The notes: generated by a model not told the origin, from the letters alone. Positions 12,200-25,262 are shown, counted from the stretch's first letter. The stretch: DNA of 64,000 nt from Oxyruncus cristatus (GCA_013399855.1 VXAY01001211.1:1-64000); one strand, 5' to 3'. Translations and numbers: made by a program.

Positions 12200-12246
12200 T
12201 GTTGTTTTGTTTTTGTTTTTTTTTTTTTTGGTTTTTTTTTTTTTTG
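12200..12246. repeat. T/G-rich tract with long T runs
   Basis: Degenerate GTTT units expand into two T homopolymers separated by GG. Confidence 0.85.
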
Positions 12247-12555
12247 ATGGCATTTGCTAGGGCTTGCATGGGAGCTGTGTAAACACAGAGCTGGTAAGAA
12301 TCTCTCAGTTTCAGCTCACCCCTTACAAATTACTGATCTGCTCTGAGAATTCAAAATTAAATAAGGGATCAATGTTTTTTGAGTCATGCCAGCATATTCT
12401 GACATACGGGAACTCTGGAAATACCAGTATTAATCATCCCACTTTCCTGGAAAGCGTACAAGCAATATAGAGCTACTTGAGAGGGCTTGTTACAGTGCAG
12501 ATTCAGGTGCCCAGGAGTTCAGTTACACAAAAAGCATTGATCCAGCTCTAAATTT

Positions 12556-12580
12556 TGTCAGTGGTGAATCACCACTGACA
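12556..12580. repeat. Perfect 25-bp palindrome
   Basis: Arms TGTCAGTGGTGA (12556-12567) and TCACCACTGACA (12569-12580) are exact reverse complements around a single A. I see no larger inverted repeat around it, and the flanks do not pair further. Confidence 0.95.
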
Positions 12581-13829
12581 TTCTGGTAAAGAGTTTTGCC
12601 CTAATTGAGGTTTCCTTCATTGTGTTATCTGACCTTACCTCTTTGTTTTCAGTTTGCTACGAGTCCTCAATGGTTTCAAAAATGCTTCGGCAGTGCAGGG
12701 TCAACACCCAGATCTTAGAAAAGGGCTTCATGTTGGTATTTAAAAGCTTGCCCTAGAATGCAGAGATAAACTTCAATCTAGATTTTACAAGTTGTCTTAT
12801 GCAGATTATGCACACAGGTGACAGGAAAGTGCCATTTTGAAGCTTGAGGTTCTGGACACCACATCTGTATCTCAACACCTGAAGATCCCATCGAATCCCA
12901 TTGAAGGACTGAGACATTTCTTTTGATTATGGAATTTCATCTAGCAAGTTTTGGAATAGTTAAAGGTATTCTTCTACCTGGAAAGATAAACCTAAGTAAT
13001 GCTGGTGTCTTTTCTGGCTTGCTTAGTTTCGGTTGCAGTGTTTTTCTGTTTTATCAATATTAGCTGCAGCCAGAAATGGGGAATATGACAAATATTATTA
13101 CAGCACAAGGCTTTCAAGTACAGTGCATACAGAGGATAATATAGCCATACAAACTGAGTTCATCACAACCAATGTTATTACTCTGAGTGTCAAAGTAGCA
13201 AATAGTAGCTGGCATCTTCTGTAGTAATGCCAATATCTTTGACACAAGCTGAATAGAAATACATGCTGGCTTTCTAGTTCCTTGATGAATGACAAAGGCA
13301 AAAATGATGCATTTCCTGGATGACTTGGATATGTTATTTACTATATGTTTCTAGGGCAAAATAATAATAAATAAAAAATATTTGTCCTGGAAAAGAAAGA
13401 TTTGCAGGCTGTTTCCTTGTCAACTAATGATATCTTTTGCAAATAAATGAGGCTGTGAAGAAATGCTCATATTATGTGTAAAATATTCCCAAAGCAAGAA
13501 AAGAAACTGACTCAGATAAAGCAAACAGATAAAGCTTTTTCATATGATATTCAAGATACTGACTGTGGGGGAAGGAGAATTCTGTCCTGTAGCTTTGAAA
13601 AGAAAGCATGGGTCTCTAATAGCTCCAAATGTTATGACTATTACTAGAATGCAATGCAACTGGTCTGGTAGTGTGCCAGGGTCTTAGTCACTGATCAGGA
13701 CCTCTGTATGTTAAGTCAGTTAAAAAAAAGGTCACACAACTTCTCTTCACCACAACTAGCTCACATTGTAGGGCAGGAGAAAACAGATGAGCGTACAGAG
13801 ATATGCAAAGCAGTGTGACTGTTTGTTGT
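12581..13829. other. AT-rich anonymous sequence
   Basis: No gene or repeat recognised. Overlapping open frames near 13033-13301 on both strands are short and unrecognised. Confidence 0.5.
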
Positions 13830-13965
13830 CATAGAATCATAGAACGGTTTGGGTTGGAAAGGACCTTAAAGATCATATAGTTCCAATCCCCCTGCCATGG
13901 GCAGGGACATCTTCCACTAGACTTATTTCTCAGGACCTCATCCCACCTGGTTCTGAACTCCTAAT
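13830..13965 (-). mobile_element. CR1 LINE, short 3' end
   Basis: The + strand starts with the reverse complement of the CR1 tail (CATAGAATCATAGAACGG), followed by GGTTTGGGTTGGAAAGGACC, CCCCCTGCCATGGGCAGGGA and a diverged stretch up to about 13965. Only the last ~135 bp of the element were inserted or kept. Confidence 0.93.
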
Positions 13966-16900
13966 AGAGTTAAAGATCATCATCTGGAAGTTTGAAGGCT
14001 GCAGGATTAAATTGTTGGAAAGACAGGGAGGAATGTATGAGGAAAAGTGTAAAGACATGCAAAGCAGATGAAAGAGGCTGGCGTCATCAGGTAGTCTGTG
14101 AAGGAAGATAACACTGCTGCTAAAGAAATTTTTGACACTAGGTTCCCCTCTCCATTAGATAAGTTTATTAGCACAGGTCAATTCTGATATCTGGTAGCTC
14201 GAGCTACGTGTCTCAAAATGGGGTCCACAAACAAAGAAATCCCTTAAAAGTTATACCCTCACAGTTTTGTTGACTGATATTTCTGATGTTGCTATACCAC
14301 TTATATTGCTGACTGATGCAGCAGGAGGCAAAAGAAGCTTTGTGTACTTTTTTTGCACTCTTTCTTTGCTACGGAGAAAGAATCTGCAAAACTCACATAT
14401 CACTCTCATATATCCACATATGCAGATATAAGGAACAAGGCATAAAAGGTAGAATAAAATGCCCCAATTTGGAAGCTAGAGACTTATAAGAGAGGATTAA
14501 ATCAATTGTAGCAATAGTAATTGTTCATGATTGTGGTAATAGGTTTTTATCTAGAATGATATTTATTCAAATGTATTTGAAGCCTGCTGCAAATTAATAA
14601 TTTTATGGATAATTCATTGGATTTTTTTTCCTTAAAACCTTTGAGACCTGACTGAACAATAGAAAAAATATGATTTGTCTGTGTAACTGTGTGCAGCACG
14701 AAATTAAGCACTAAACACTTTTAAATGAAGGATTGATGGAGAAGAAAAGAGAATTCTTTCTTGACACAATTTACACGTTACTGAAGACTGTTTAACATAT
14801 ATCCGGAACATAACAGATGATCTTGAACTTCTTATTAGTTTGAAAGAGAAATTAATCTCTGATCTTGCATTTATACATTATAGAGTATTACTCATTAGAG
14901 TAATCTCCATTCATTCCTTTGAAAATGCTCTTTAGCATAATAATGTGTAGCCATAAAACTGTTTAGGGCATATCCTAAAATTACACATGCTAGATGGGGC
15001 TCTTCCAGCACTATAACAGAAAATTCTTTCCTCTGAAGTGGACATTCTTTATGTCAGGATTGTTTACTGGAGTATTCTTTATGATTGAAGTGGGAGAATT
15101 TAGTCTACCACCAGTGGTGTAGCTTGTGAGTAGGTCTTCTGAGAATCTAGTCTTCATTTTATACTTGTAGGTCAAGTTTTTATGCTTGTTGCTACTGCTA
15201 ATCTGCAGAGTTGCTGCCTTTGACTACTTAACCATGCTTTTTTTCGTTGACAATTCAAAATTATTTTAATTGTAACTCAGGCCTTTGTGATAAAATTCAA
15301 AAGGTGAAATCACATCTTTGATGTGAGAGCTAAGCCAGGTCTTTGATCTGTAAATAAGGGCAGTAAAACTGAAAGAGCCTCACCTGTGTTTGTGAGTAAT
15401 TACTGGATATTAATCTGGATTCAAGTCTGAAATTACATTGCTGTATTAGCATATCAAAGGCTTTCAGAGCAGAATATTATTTGACTAGGAGTTAACTATT
15501 TAAGATAAGCTTGCAGGATGCCAGTAAAGTCATATTGCAAACATAAAAGGGAAAAGCAAAGAGAAATTATAACCAGCAGAATATAAATATTCCAGCTCGA
15601 AAATGTTTGTATACAAGATATATGAATATAGAGATTCTTTTTAGGCTACACTGGTTTTTCTCCTAGCACAGGTCAAAAGAAAGTAAGGAATGGTGGAGCT
15701 ACATTCCAATATCTGATGTTTTACTGGAAGTTAGGATGATCAGGTTTTTGTTATCTATTTCTAATTTTGGTCAGTCTTGTCAAATTTCTTGCTTGCTCTA
15801 GGTGATTATTACGGCTTTACAATGACAAGAAGGATAGAAATTTCACTATCCTTGTATGTTCTAACCGAGCCCGAAGAAAGGGTGTATGGTTCAAACCAAC
15901 CCAGACTGCAGAGGGAACTGAGTCTATATTGCCAGCTCCAGGGTGGACTGAGATGATGATGACTATGCCCTGAGTGAGTCACCTGTGTAAAAAGAAATGC
16001 CATGTGTTCTTGTGGGGCAATGGAATAATCATCTTTGCCAGAGCCACTAGTCTGGCAGCAGTGTTGACTGCCAGGGAAAACTTTTCTTTCAGTGATCACT
16101 GTTGAGTGTTGTCAGTTCAGTGTGAAGGGGGCTGTGAAACTAAGCACTGAACTCTTTCTAACTCCTTTATATAAGGAACTTAGGTTTCCACTTGAGATTA
16201 TGAACTCCATTTCCAGAGCTGAGTGTGGCAATGTGGTGTCATCATACCTGAGTCTCTTGGAAAATCTGGATCTAAACTATGACACTGTGAGTTATGAACA
16301 TTAATCTTATGGTTTCATGAAAATAAATGTTGCTGGTGACTGAAAGTACAATTGTTGTCTATGTCAATGTCTTGAACAGAAGAGGAGAAACCTAAAGAAA
16401 TGTTGAATTAAATCTGCTTGGCATGGAGGAGAGTTTATTCCTCTCTGCTTGTCATCTTTTGAAAATAAATGACCCCTTAACATTGGACATTATGTAGAAG
16501 CAGTAATGGACATGTATCATTCTCCTGGGGATGATGACAATATATCAGCCTAAATCACAGTTTCCAAAAAATAGAAGAAAATTAAATAAAAAGACCAAGT
16601 CAACCATGCAATGTTTCAAAACTCTGTGTAATTGCCAAACTTATATAAAAGTTAAAACAAAAAAAAAAAGATAAGAGCCTGACTCATTACTTAAAATGTA
16701 GACCATTTTCTTTGTCCTCTGTGAGTTACAACTTCTTGTGCAGGTTGTTTGCAGTTCTTTATAAGTCTATAGACTAGACACTTCAAGTTCACTTTATCAG
16801 CTGTCCTGAGAGATTTTACTGAAAAGAATCAGAGAAAAAAAAGGGAAAAAAGTGACACCTTTTTCTGGAAGAATAATCAATTTTTCACTAAGACGAACTT

Positions 16901-17489
16901 GAACTCCTGTATACATTTTCCAGACGTCTGTTGAATAAAATTATGTGTCTTGGTTAGATAAAGGTCTGAGTAGTAAGATATGGAAAATGTATGTGAAAAT
17001 TCTATCCAAACATAATATTCAGAACCTGCTTATCTGCTATATATAATAGGGGTCCTCCAAGGAAATGGGCTGATTTTGCATGTTTGGGTCACACAAGTTT
17101 CAGTTTAGTAAAACATGTATAATTTGTCTTCAGTTGATCTTCGGTTGTTTTTAATTCTCTACCCCAGTTTTATGCTCATGTTTCTTTACAACTTTTCATG
17201 TGAAAAAAAGCATTAAAAGGGAAGGAGAAATTAACCAGAAGAATTTAAAATTAAAGAAACTGACTTTACAAAAGATGCACATAACTTATATAGAGAGCAA
17301 AAAAAGTTCAAAAAATGTCAACTGCACACAAAAGTAAATGGTTTTGTCACTTCAGAGGCTCATTAGTTGAGATGCTAGGGGTTACTAAACAAGGTATCAA
17401 ACTGTAATTCCTTCCCTAGGACTAGAACCTATGATAAATAGATTTACAGGTCTTCTACCTGTTCATTTATGCTTTAATTGCAGGAGTAC
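13966..17489. other. AT-rich anonymous sequence
   Basis: No gene or interspersed repeat is recognised. Open frames at 15809-16099 (-) and 16092-16304 (+) are unassigned. Confidence 0.5.
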
Positions 17490-17570
17490 TTATTAATAAT
17501 ATAAATAATAAATAATAATATAAATACTAAATATTAATAATATAAATAATAAATAATATAAAATTGTAAA
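17490..17570. repeat. AT-only (AATAAT/TAAATA) low-complexity tract
   Basis: Degenerate AATAATATAAATA units contain only A and T apart from one C. Confidence 0.85.
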
Positions 17571-18872
17571 TTAATACAGCCATCGTGGTGTACTAGATTA
17601 TCCCGCATGGGTGGGTTATTGTAATTATCTCTATACTTAATGAAACTCAGTTGCAAGGTAAAATATATTACAATAAACTTTACCTCAGCAGTGTAGTTGT
17701 CTGTGGGAGAATGTGCAGTGAGTAACAGAAGCTCATATGTCAAGTCTAAACTTAATAAATGACCATTTTTCAATGATTTTCTCCATATATTTATGTCTTT
17801 AATTTAAAATATGCAGGAGCTTTTGCCTTCTTTCCTTAGACAACACTTCTTATCTCACACCAGAAAAATCACCTAACCTCATTAAGTACAGAGAAGCTAA
17901 TGTTTCAATATTGGTCCATGGGACTATCTCATAAAATATTTCCAAAGTCTTATAATTAAGATGATATTCTTGCATTCTATATTTCATAGTTACAGCCAAT
18001 ATTAATATTTAAAGTGGATAATATAACTGGAACATGTATGAAAGATGTGAAGTAGTATCTTGAATTTTTTAAGGCATTTCACTTATATTCACTTCTATAA
18101 CAACTTACCAGAATGCATAACGAACCTGGAGAGGGTGAACAATTTGCATCCTCCTTACCTAGACCAGCGTATGTGAACGCATATTTTTGGGCGAGTATCT
18201 TGACTGACTGAACTCTGATACTGTGGTTCATATTTGCAAGGATGCTATTAGCTCATACACAGCTTCACTTTGATCATATGTAAAAGCATTCTGGTTTTGA
18301 GACTGTTTTTTTTTTCACACCTTGAAGTGTATTTCAGAGCCATGTTTCTGAAATGTTGTGTTAGCATTCTTCATAGAGTCACCAGGTTTTGAAAATGGAA
18401 AGAAATCTCTTTATGTCTTCTTTTCACCTTTTTCACGTAAACCTTTTTATCTGACTGCTAGTACAGAGTGATCTACTTCTGTACAAATGGATCTTCAATT
18501 TGTCTCCTTCAGCATTTGTTCCCTCAATTTGTCAGTACAGTGTATGTTCTTGTCATCATCACCATACTCTGTCTTTTGTCTTTCCCTTTAAAGACTTCAA
18601 TCATTTGCATCATCCTCACCTATTACTTTTTTTATGTCATATCCAAATTTTGTATCTACAGTTTTTCTTCTACAATCTAGTAGACTGTACGTCCTCATAG
18701 CACCTCTGCTTTTCCATCTATTTAATGAGGTATGGGGAAGAACGTCTAGTGAAAACCAATGAAACTATCTCTTGGTCTTTCTGATAAGCCTTTCTTACTA
18801 TTGAATTGTCTGCAGCCTCTGTCAAATACTGTGGTTCCAAAAGATACAGTAAGATTTCCAAAGTTTCTTCAT
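17571..18872. other. AT-rich anonymous sequence
   Basis: Nothing recognised. Two overlapping + strand frames near 18468-18700 come from T/C-rich DNA and look like chance. Confidence 0.5.
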
Positions 18873-19715
18873 GAAATCACAGAATAATTCAGGTTGGAAT
18901 GGACCTCTGGAGATCATCTAGTCCAAGCCCCCTTCCAAGGCAGGGTTACCTAGAGCAGGAATGCACCCAAGTGATTTTTGAATATCTTCACAGAGGGAGA
19001 ATCCATGACCTCTCTGGGCAGCCATTTTCAGTACTCTGCCACCTTCAATGTAAAGACATTCTTCCTCATATTGAAGTGGAACTTCTTGTGTTTTAGTTTA
19101 TGGCCATTTCTCCTCATCCTATCTCTGGGCGTCATTGAAAAACCATACTCTTGACATCCAACTTTGAAATATTTATGTGTATTGATAAGATCCCCTCTCA
19201 GTCTTCTCTTCTCTAGACTAAACAGATCGAGGTCCTGTAGTTTCTCCTCACAAGAGAGATGCTCCAGAACCTTAATCATCTTTGTGACCCTCCACTGGAC
19301 CCACTCCAGTGGCTCCTTGTCTTTCTTGAACAGCGGAGACCAGAACTGAACACAATGCTTCAGGTGTGGCCTCACTAGGGCAGAGTAGGGGGTCAAGATC
19401 ATCCCCCTTGATCTGCTACCCACACTCTTCCCAATGCATGCCAGGATACTATCAGTCCTCCTGGCCACAAGGACACACTGCCAATTAATGGTCAGCTTGT
19501 CACCCACCAAACCCCTCAGATCCTTCTCTACAGAGCTGTTCTCTAGTAGGTCAGCCCCCAGCCCAGACAGTTATCTGGGGTTATTCTGCCCGGGGTGCAG
19601 GACCCTACACTTGCCTTTGTTGAAACTCATTATGTTTCTCTCTGCCCGAGTGTTCAGCCTATTGAGGTCCTGCTGGATGGTAGCACAGGCTTCAGGTGTA
19701 TCAGTTTCATATCAT
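18873..19715 (-). mobile_element. CR1 LINE: ORF2 C-terminus plus 3' end
   Basis: On the + strand this begins with the complemented 3' tail (ATCACAGAATAATTCAGGTTGG) and runs back through the 3' region into ORF2. Translated on the minus strand, 19028-19510 is open for 160 codons. It shows ORF2 C-terminal hallmarks in order: SALVRPHLKHCVQFWSP (about residues 44-60), a WVQWRVTKM block, then LFSLEKRRLRGDLI (about 96-109). Upstream of the open part, to about 19715, the match continues in a decayed form. The reverse transcriptase palm and endonuclease are missing, so the copy is 5'-truncated and dead. The unusually long open tail suggests a moderately young copy. Confidence 0.95.
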
Positions 19716-22700
19716 CATCTGATCATTATTCTACAGTTCCTTTTTTTCTCTTTTTCCTTTCTTCCGGTTTGTCAAAAATTATAAATACTTGGTCTTGGTT
19801 CACTTTCAGTCTGAATTGAAATATCCTTTAAATTTCTGGTGAATTAGAAACCCTCTTTATTCCATCACCACAATGACACTTTCCAGTATTTTTATTTTTT
19901 GGCATCTTTGGTCATCATTTGACATGTGTCTTGATTCTGATATTCCAGAATGATAAATTTGATAATGAGTAACTACTGTGGCTACCGAGGAAATAAAGAA
20001 CTAAAATTCACTGCCACAGACATGTAACCATTGCAAACTTGTTAAAATGGCAGCTCATACATGGTTGACTAAATACTTCAAAACATTTGTCTACAAATTC
20101 AGTGATAACTTAGGGGGAAAAAAGACAAACCACAGCAATATTCTTCACTATTAAGATACTTGCAGTAAGAGGAAAAGAACCTGAATAGAAGTGGCAATTT
20201 ATAACACATATCAGATAAAAGATCTTGCTAAAGATTGGCACTAATTCTTGAAAAATGAATTATCTGTAAAATGCAGTGCTACTGGAAACATCTTTTCTGT
20301 CTAATCATACTTGCAGTAAAATGTTATGTATAGGAAAACAGCATGAGGTGGGGTTATTTAATCTTACTTAAGTAAAGATTATTGTGTATTTTTTTTCATT
20401 TATAAGAGCTGTGATTTGCATGTGTACATATTAATTAGCACATTAAATCCAAGTTGTTTATAAAAAAGGAAAAGAGGAAATGGTGCTGTTATATTTAGTT
20501 CCATGTACCATTCAGCTTTATATACAGAAACTTTTAAAATATGTAGGCAATAAGCAAAATGATATAAATTCCTTATTTCCATCACTTGTGACCTATAGAT
20601 TTTTATTTCTACCAACACAATTAATATTGAAGTTCTAGCATCAGTTTTAGTGCTTGTGCAGACTTTATGCTAAAATTCTACTTAGTTACTTTTAGTTATG
20701 CTGTTTTTTTATTAACCTGTGTCAGGAATTTCACTTATTTGGGGTTAAGTGATACTCTAGTGATTTGGGGTTAAGACTTGCAATTGTGTTAAGGTTGGGA
20801 GTGAACTCTATTAAATCTATAAAGTTGTTTATAATGCTAAAGTTTTAATCATGGCTACCAATACCAATAACTGAGCTGTTACAAATCCCAAACCACCATT
20901 TTTATAAAAAAAAAAACACTGAACATCAGCTATATCTTCTAGCTGTGTATTTAAAGGGCTATATATTTAAATGGGATCTTAGTTTGCTTATCACACAAGA
21001 CCAGAAGACTGCTGCATTTACTGATTCACTCAAATATAGGTATTTTCATGGAATTAGCTTTTGGGCAGTATTAGTTTTTGCTATCTACTTTTTTTTTTTT
21101 TTTTAATGTGCTCTCAATCCATGTTAAAATTTAACATTACTAGTTGTGGATGAACCAGGAGAAAGAGGATTCCAGAGAGTCTGAAGATACACTGTCTGTA
21201 CCCGGAGAGAAAACTTCCAGAAGATATCCATTGTATCTTACTTTTAAGAAGATTTGGTATAGAGGCTAGTTAGAAGATGTACAAACCCTATAAAGAAGAA
21301 AATCTGACTAAATATGCTCACAGTTGTTGTGTTCTTCACCTTTCCATCCACTGTGTTCTTGAACACCCTGGTAGTGGAGAGTTTTTCCACCAAGATTTTC
21401 CTGGACTGTGTTTTCCACTCTTTCTCTTCCATTTCTGCCAACATAGCCAGCTTTACCCCTCATTCTTAGGGCAGTAAAAGTGCCTTTACCTGCCTCTCTA
21501 AGAAACCTTAAACTAATGGTGGTCTTCAGAAACATTGTGTAAATGGCAGATATTCACATAGAAGCAGCTGTATTCGTGAGAGCAGTTAAGTTTTTGCTTG
21601 TGAAAAGAATTTAACCACCAGGAAGTACCTTAGTTTGTGCAGAATGCTGAAGCAGTAGGCTTATGATTCAGAACTCAGCATCATTTGGGCTGATTTCCTC
21701 ATGATAAGAATTCTTTTATTTGCAGTTCTTTTAATAGGGCTGCTGGTAGCGATATAGCATTATTTCTAAATAAGACAGGCAATATTTGAAGGAATTAACT
21801 AGAAAAGTAAGTTGATACTGTTTTGTGAAGGCAAAGATGTTCTTATCAAAATACCTGCAGACCCAAATCCCTGTATCTCTGGGTTTATCACACTTTTTTG
21901 TGTACAAATATATCTGCAGCATCTTTAATTTCAACCTCTGATCTATTTACTGCAAAAAAGTACTGCTAAAGCACGGTCTGCTTTGAAAATGTTACACTGT
22001 GAAAATGGCAATGAAAAAGTCTTGTCAATAATTTACATACCAAACACATTGCATTTTCAAGTAAAAAATGCTTGTTAAGTTTCCATATGGCAGTTCTGCA
22101 GACATCACCAGAGAGCCTGAAAATTGAAGGTTTTATACCACTAATCATCCTCTTCTCTAAAGGTCTGCACATAGAATTTTTAAATTGTTTGAAGCATAGG
22201 TTTGCTAGCAGTGACTTCAGCTCCATGTTTGCTACCTATATAAGTCCATAGACTAATCTTTAGTCAATGAAATTACTTGCAGATCTTTATATATCTGTAT
22301 ATATATATATCTATCTATCTATTTTAGCAAGGGGTGAGGTGTTCTTTAGAAGGGTCTTGGCCTTGCTATTGACCTTTGGAAGAGCTTAGTTCATTGTCTT
22401 AGTGCTGAACTTTTAAGTAGCTAAAGTTAGGTGAAATTTCAGTCTTGGATGATTTATGTGTTCTGAGCCCTTCACGTGAATATAAAAAACGTCTTCCTAA
22501 TGAATCAGAAGGTACCGGTTTTGAACACGCAACTTGCAGAGAAGAATTCCCTGAAGGGGAAAAAGGTTGATTCATTTTCCAGGCTTATTCAGACTGAGGC
22601 CTCAGTGCACAGATAACCTCTTGCTATTCTGTCTTAGTGTTTCATCCATGACAGCAAGACTAGATTTACAAATAAAAAAAAAAAGTAAAAAAATACAGCT

Positions 22701-23710
22701 TTCTCTAGATTGCCAAAGGGTGTTACATAAAGTATTGGCCAATATTAGGCAATGTATTGGTAAAAATACTTTAGATGTGTGAGTGCTAGAGAGGAAGTTC
22801 TAAATAAAACACAGAGCCATTATAGATTTGATTGCTATGCATGAATAACTGGCTAAGTATAATTATTTCAGTTCAAGAAAAATGCACGTAATCTGAAACA
22901 TCTGACAAAACATACCCACTAATTTTTTTTGTCCAAAAGCAGTACTATTGCTTCAGAGATTTTATGGGACAATAGTTTTGTTTTTTTCTCAAAATGAAAT
23001 TTTTTCCTCTCTTTCCTACAGTTTTCATTTATCAGACATAACTCTGTTTCAGAATCAAATCTCCATCTATGACTGTGTTCCTCAGGTGATATTGTCTAAT
23101 TCATTAATTTAATTTCAATATTTAATTAAACATTTGTGCATGTCTTTGGTGAGAAATGCTGAGTAAGCCAGTCAAAATTTTCATTACTTGCATCTGTTTG
23201 CTGTGGGTTAGGTCAGGACAGAGTTAAGCACATGCTTTGATTACTGTGCAATAACAAGAACCATGTGAAGGATTTTTGAGTATTTATTGTCTTTGTGACA
23301 GAGTAGTTTTTAGTGTGTAGAACAATGCACAGTTGCAGAAACATGTTTACCCCTTTCCTGCTTTCTCCTGCTTTTTTGGAGTGGTGATTGTTGAAGTTAA
23401 GGAGAAGGATGTTGAATTTGTTGGTTCTGGCCATGTGAGCTTAGTCCCCAACTGTCCCTAGGGGTCCTCCATGGTCAGGTGTCCCCAGAGGTAGGGTCAT
23501 GCCACCACTGCCTTGGCCAAAGGTGGATGGAATGTATGAATTGAGCATCTTCCACATAGTTTGACTTTTACTGTTTGGCAAATGGTCCTGAAGAAGTGCT
23601 CATTATTATATGTAAGAAGTCAATTGGCAGGTATTCTTGTACTGGTTTTGTTCTTCTAGCTCTGCCAGTTCTGTGCTTGGATTTGGGGTATTTTGGGATT
23701 TTTTTCGTAA
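19716..23710. other. AT-rich anonymous sequence
   Basis: No gene or interspersed repeat is recognised with confidence. It includes a T tract near 21090-21105 and the TA/CTAT tract at 22288-22324. The stretch 23200-23700 is somewhat less AT-rich and may be an unrecognised old repeat. Confidence 0.45.
22288..22324. repeat. (TA)n-(CTAT)n microsatellite
   Basis: An alternating TA run is followed by about three CTAT units. Confidence 0.9.
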
Positions 23711-23780
23711 GTTTTTTTTTTTTTTTTTTTNNNNNNNNNNNNNNNNNTTTGGAATGGTTTTTTTTTTTTTTTTTTTTTTT
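23711..23780. other. Assembly gap inside T homopolymers
   Basis: Seventeen Ns (23731-23747) lie between T runs on both sides. A second T run of about 23 bases ends at 23780. Open frames crossing it are artefacts of the T runs. Confidence 0.97.
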
Positions 23781-24364
23781 AGATTCAGGGTTTGTTTATT
23801 TTTATTTTATTTTTGGTTATTTGGGGTTTTATTTGTTTGTTAGATTTAAATTATGGATGACAAAATATCCTTTAACAATAGTTACATCCCTAAAATCCCA
23901 ACATTCTGAAAGTCAAACTGCAAGCCTGCAGAACAAGCCTAGTTAATGGTGTGGAGCCAGATCAGTAGTCCAAGATACCTTTCAAAACTTATTTAGCTAT
24001 TTTTAGACTAACTAATAGTACAGAAGCTTAACCAGAGACAAGAGAACTAGAGATGCACAGAATCATTTATGTTGTAAAAAGACCTCCAAGACCATTAGGA
24101 TGAAAGCATTTCTTGGGCTCAGGATCTTAATACAGGTCTAAGCTCTGGAATTCAGCTCCCAGCTCTACCCTACATTCCCTTGACCAAGTCACTTACTCTT
24201 CTCATGGCTTTGTCCCTGACTCCTAAATATGCTGCTAAGAAACATTTATTTCTCCAAAGCTTTCTATTATCTATGTTTCTCAGGTGAATCCATCATGACA
24301 CAGTTCACTGTCTGGCACAATCTTTTTTTGGGAGCAGAATGACTGTAGTTAATAAAGAATTACA

Positions 24365-24543
24365 CATAGCAGGACCTACCTTTCATGAACCTGTGCTGAC
24401 TGTGTCTGATCCCCTGGGTGCTCTGCACATGTTGTATGATGGCACTCAAGATGATCTGCTTCATGACCTTCTCTGGTGCTGAGGTCACCTGACAGGGCTA
24501 TAGTTCCCCACATCCTCCTTCCAAACCTTGTTGTAGATACATT
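24365..24543 (-). mobile_element. CR1 ORF2 fragment, reverse transcriptase N-terminal part (left piece)
   Basis: Translated on the minus strand this resembles the start of the CR1 reverse transcriptase: an IY.K..KED.GNY.PV block near 24510-24540, then a K..EQIILSAI-like stretch near 24440-24470, then QGIR.SQH.F.KGR near 24370-24405. It continues at 24738-25262 beyond an inserted second CR1. Frameshifts and substitutions make it non-functional. The rest of the reverse transcriptase and the 3' end are absent on the left side. Confidence 0.85.
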
Positions 24544-24737
24544 TCACAGAATCACACCTTTTGGAAAGGTGTCCAACTCGTCTGAATCTATGATCATCAA
24601 GTCCAACCCTTGATCCACTACCACCGCGGTTACTAGACCATGGCACTAAGTGTCACATCCAGTCTCATCTTAAAAGCCTCCAGGGATGATGAATACGCCA
24701 CCTCCCTGGGCAGCCCATTTCAATGCCTGATTACCCT
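24544..24737 (-). mobile_element. CR1 3' end nested in another CR1
   Basis: On the minus strand this runs TTGAAATGGGCTGCCCAGGG, then a GGAGG...GTGGCG block, CCCTGGAGGCTTTTAAGATG, GGTTGGACTTGATGATCATAG and a short GATTCTGTGA tail. It is a 5'-truncated CR1 3' end of a different subfamily type from the copies that end AAGGTCCCTTCCAACCC. It interrupts ORF2 at the segment corresponding to ...NVTPIYK..., so it inserted later than its host copy, in the same orientation. Confidence 0.9.
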
Positions 24738-25262
24738 CTGCCAACTTCTAGTCACCTAAAACCTCCAGGTTTGCCAGGACTGCTGATAAATGATGCCAAG
24801 TTGCTTCTGCCAGCTCCCTCACCCTTCACCTTCACCCACTGTGTGGATCCCATCCAGCCACATAGACTTGTGCCTGTCTAAGTGGCATAGCAGGTTACTG
24901 ATCGTTTCCCCTTGGATTACACAGGTTCATTCTGCTCCCTGTTCCTGTCTTCTAGTTCAGGGGGATTGGGATGGGTACGTGGAGAACAATTGGTCTTACT
25001 ATCAAGGATGGAGAAAAAGAAGGCATTTAATACCTCAGCCTTCTCTTCATCCTTTGTCACTGTGTTTCCCCCTACATTCAATAAAGAATAGAGATTATCC
25101 TTTGCCCTACTTTTGTTGCTAATGTATTTATAGAAACATTTTTTACAGACTTTTATGACAGTAGACAGATTAAGTTCTAGTTGGCCCTTCTGATTTTCTC
25201 CCTACCAACATCCTCGTAGTCTTTCTGAACTTCCTGCCACTTTTTCCTTCGTAATCAGGCAC
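24738..25262 (-). mobile_element. CR1 ORF2 fragment, linker to reverse transcriptase (right piece)
   Basis: This is the 5' part of the interrupted ORF2. On the minus strand, from 25262 downward, it shows a KVAGS.KDYEDVG-like stretch, an EKIR.A..ELNL block, KKCFYKYIS (about 25115-25140), a LHPLLN.GGN-like block and AEVLNAFF near 25030, followed by a diverged SVSELL..L..HKSMW.DGIH region and L..VLAN. These are typical of the linker between the CR1 endonuclease and reverse transcriptase. Several stops and frameshifts are present. Confidence 0.88.

Noticed and set aside
23200..23700. Possible additional LTR or old repeat
   Set aside because: It is less AT-rich than its surroundings but shows no terminal or family motif that I can name.
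23575..23946. Phe-rich open frames across the first gap
   Set aside because: They come from T homopolymers and Ns.
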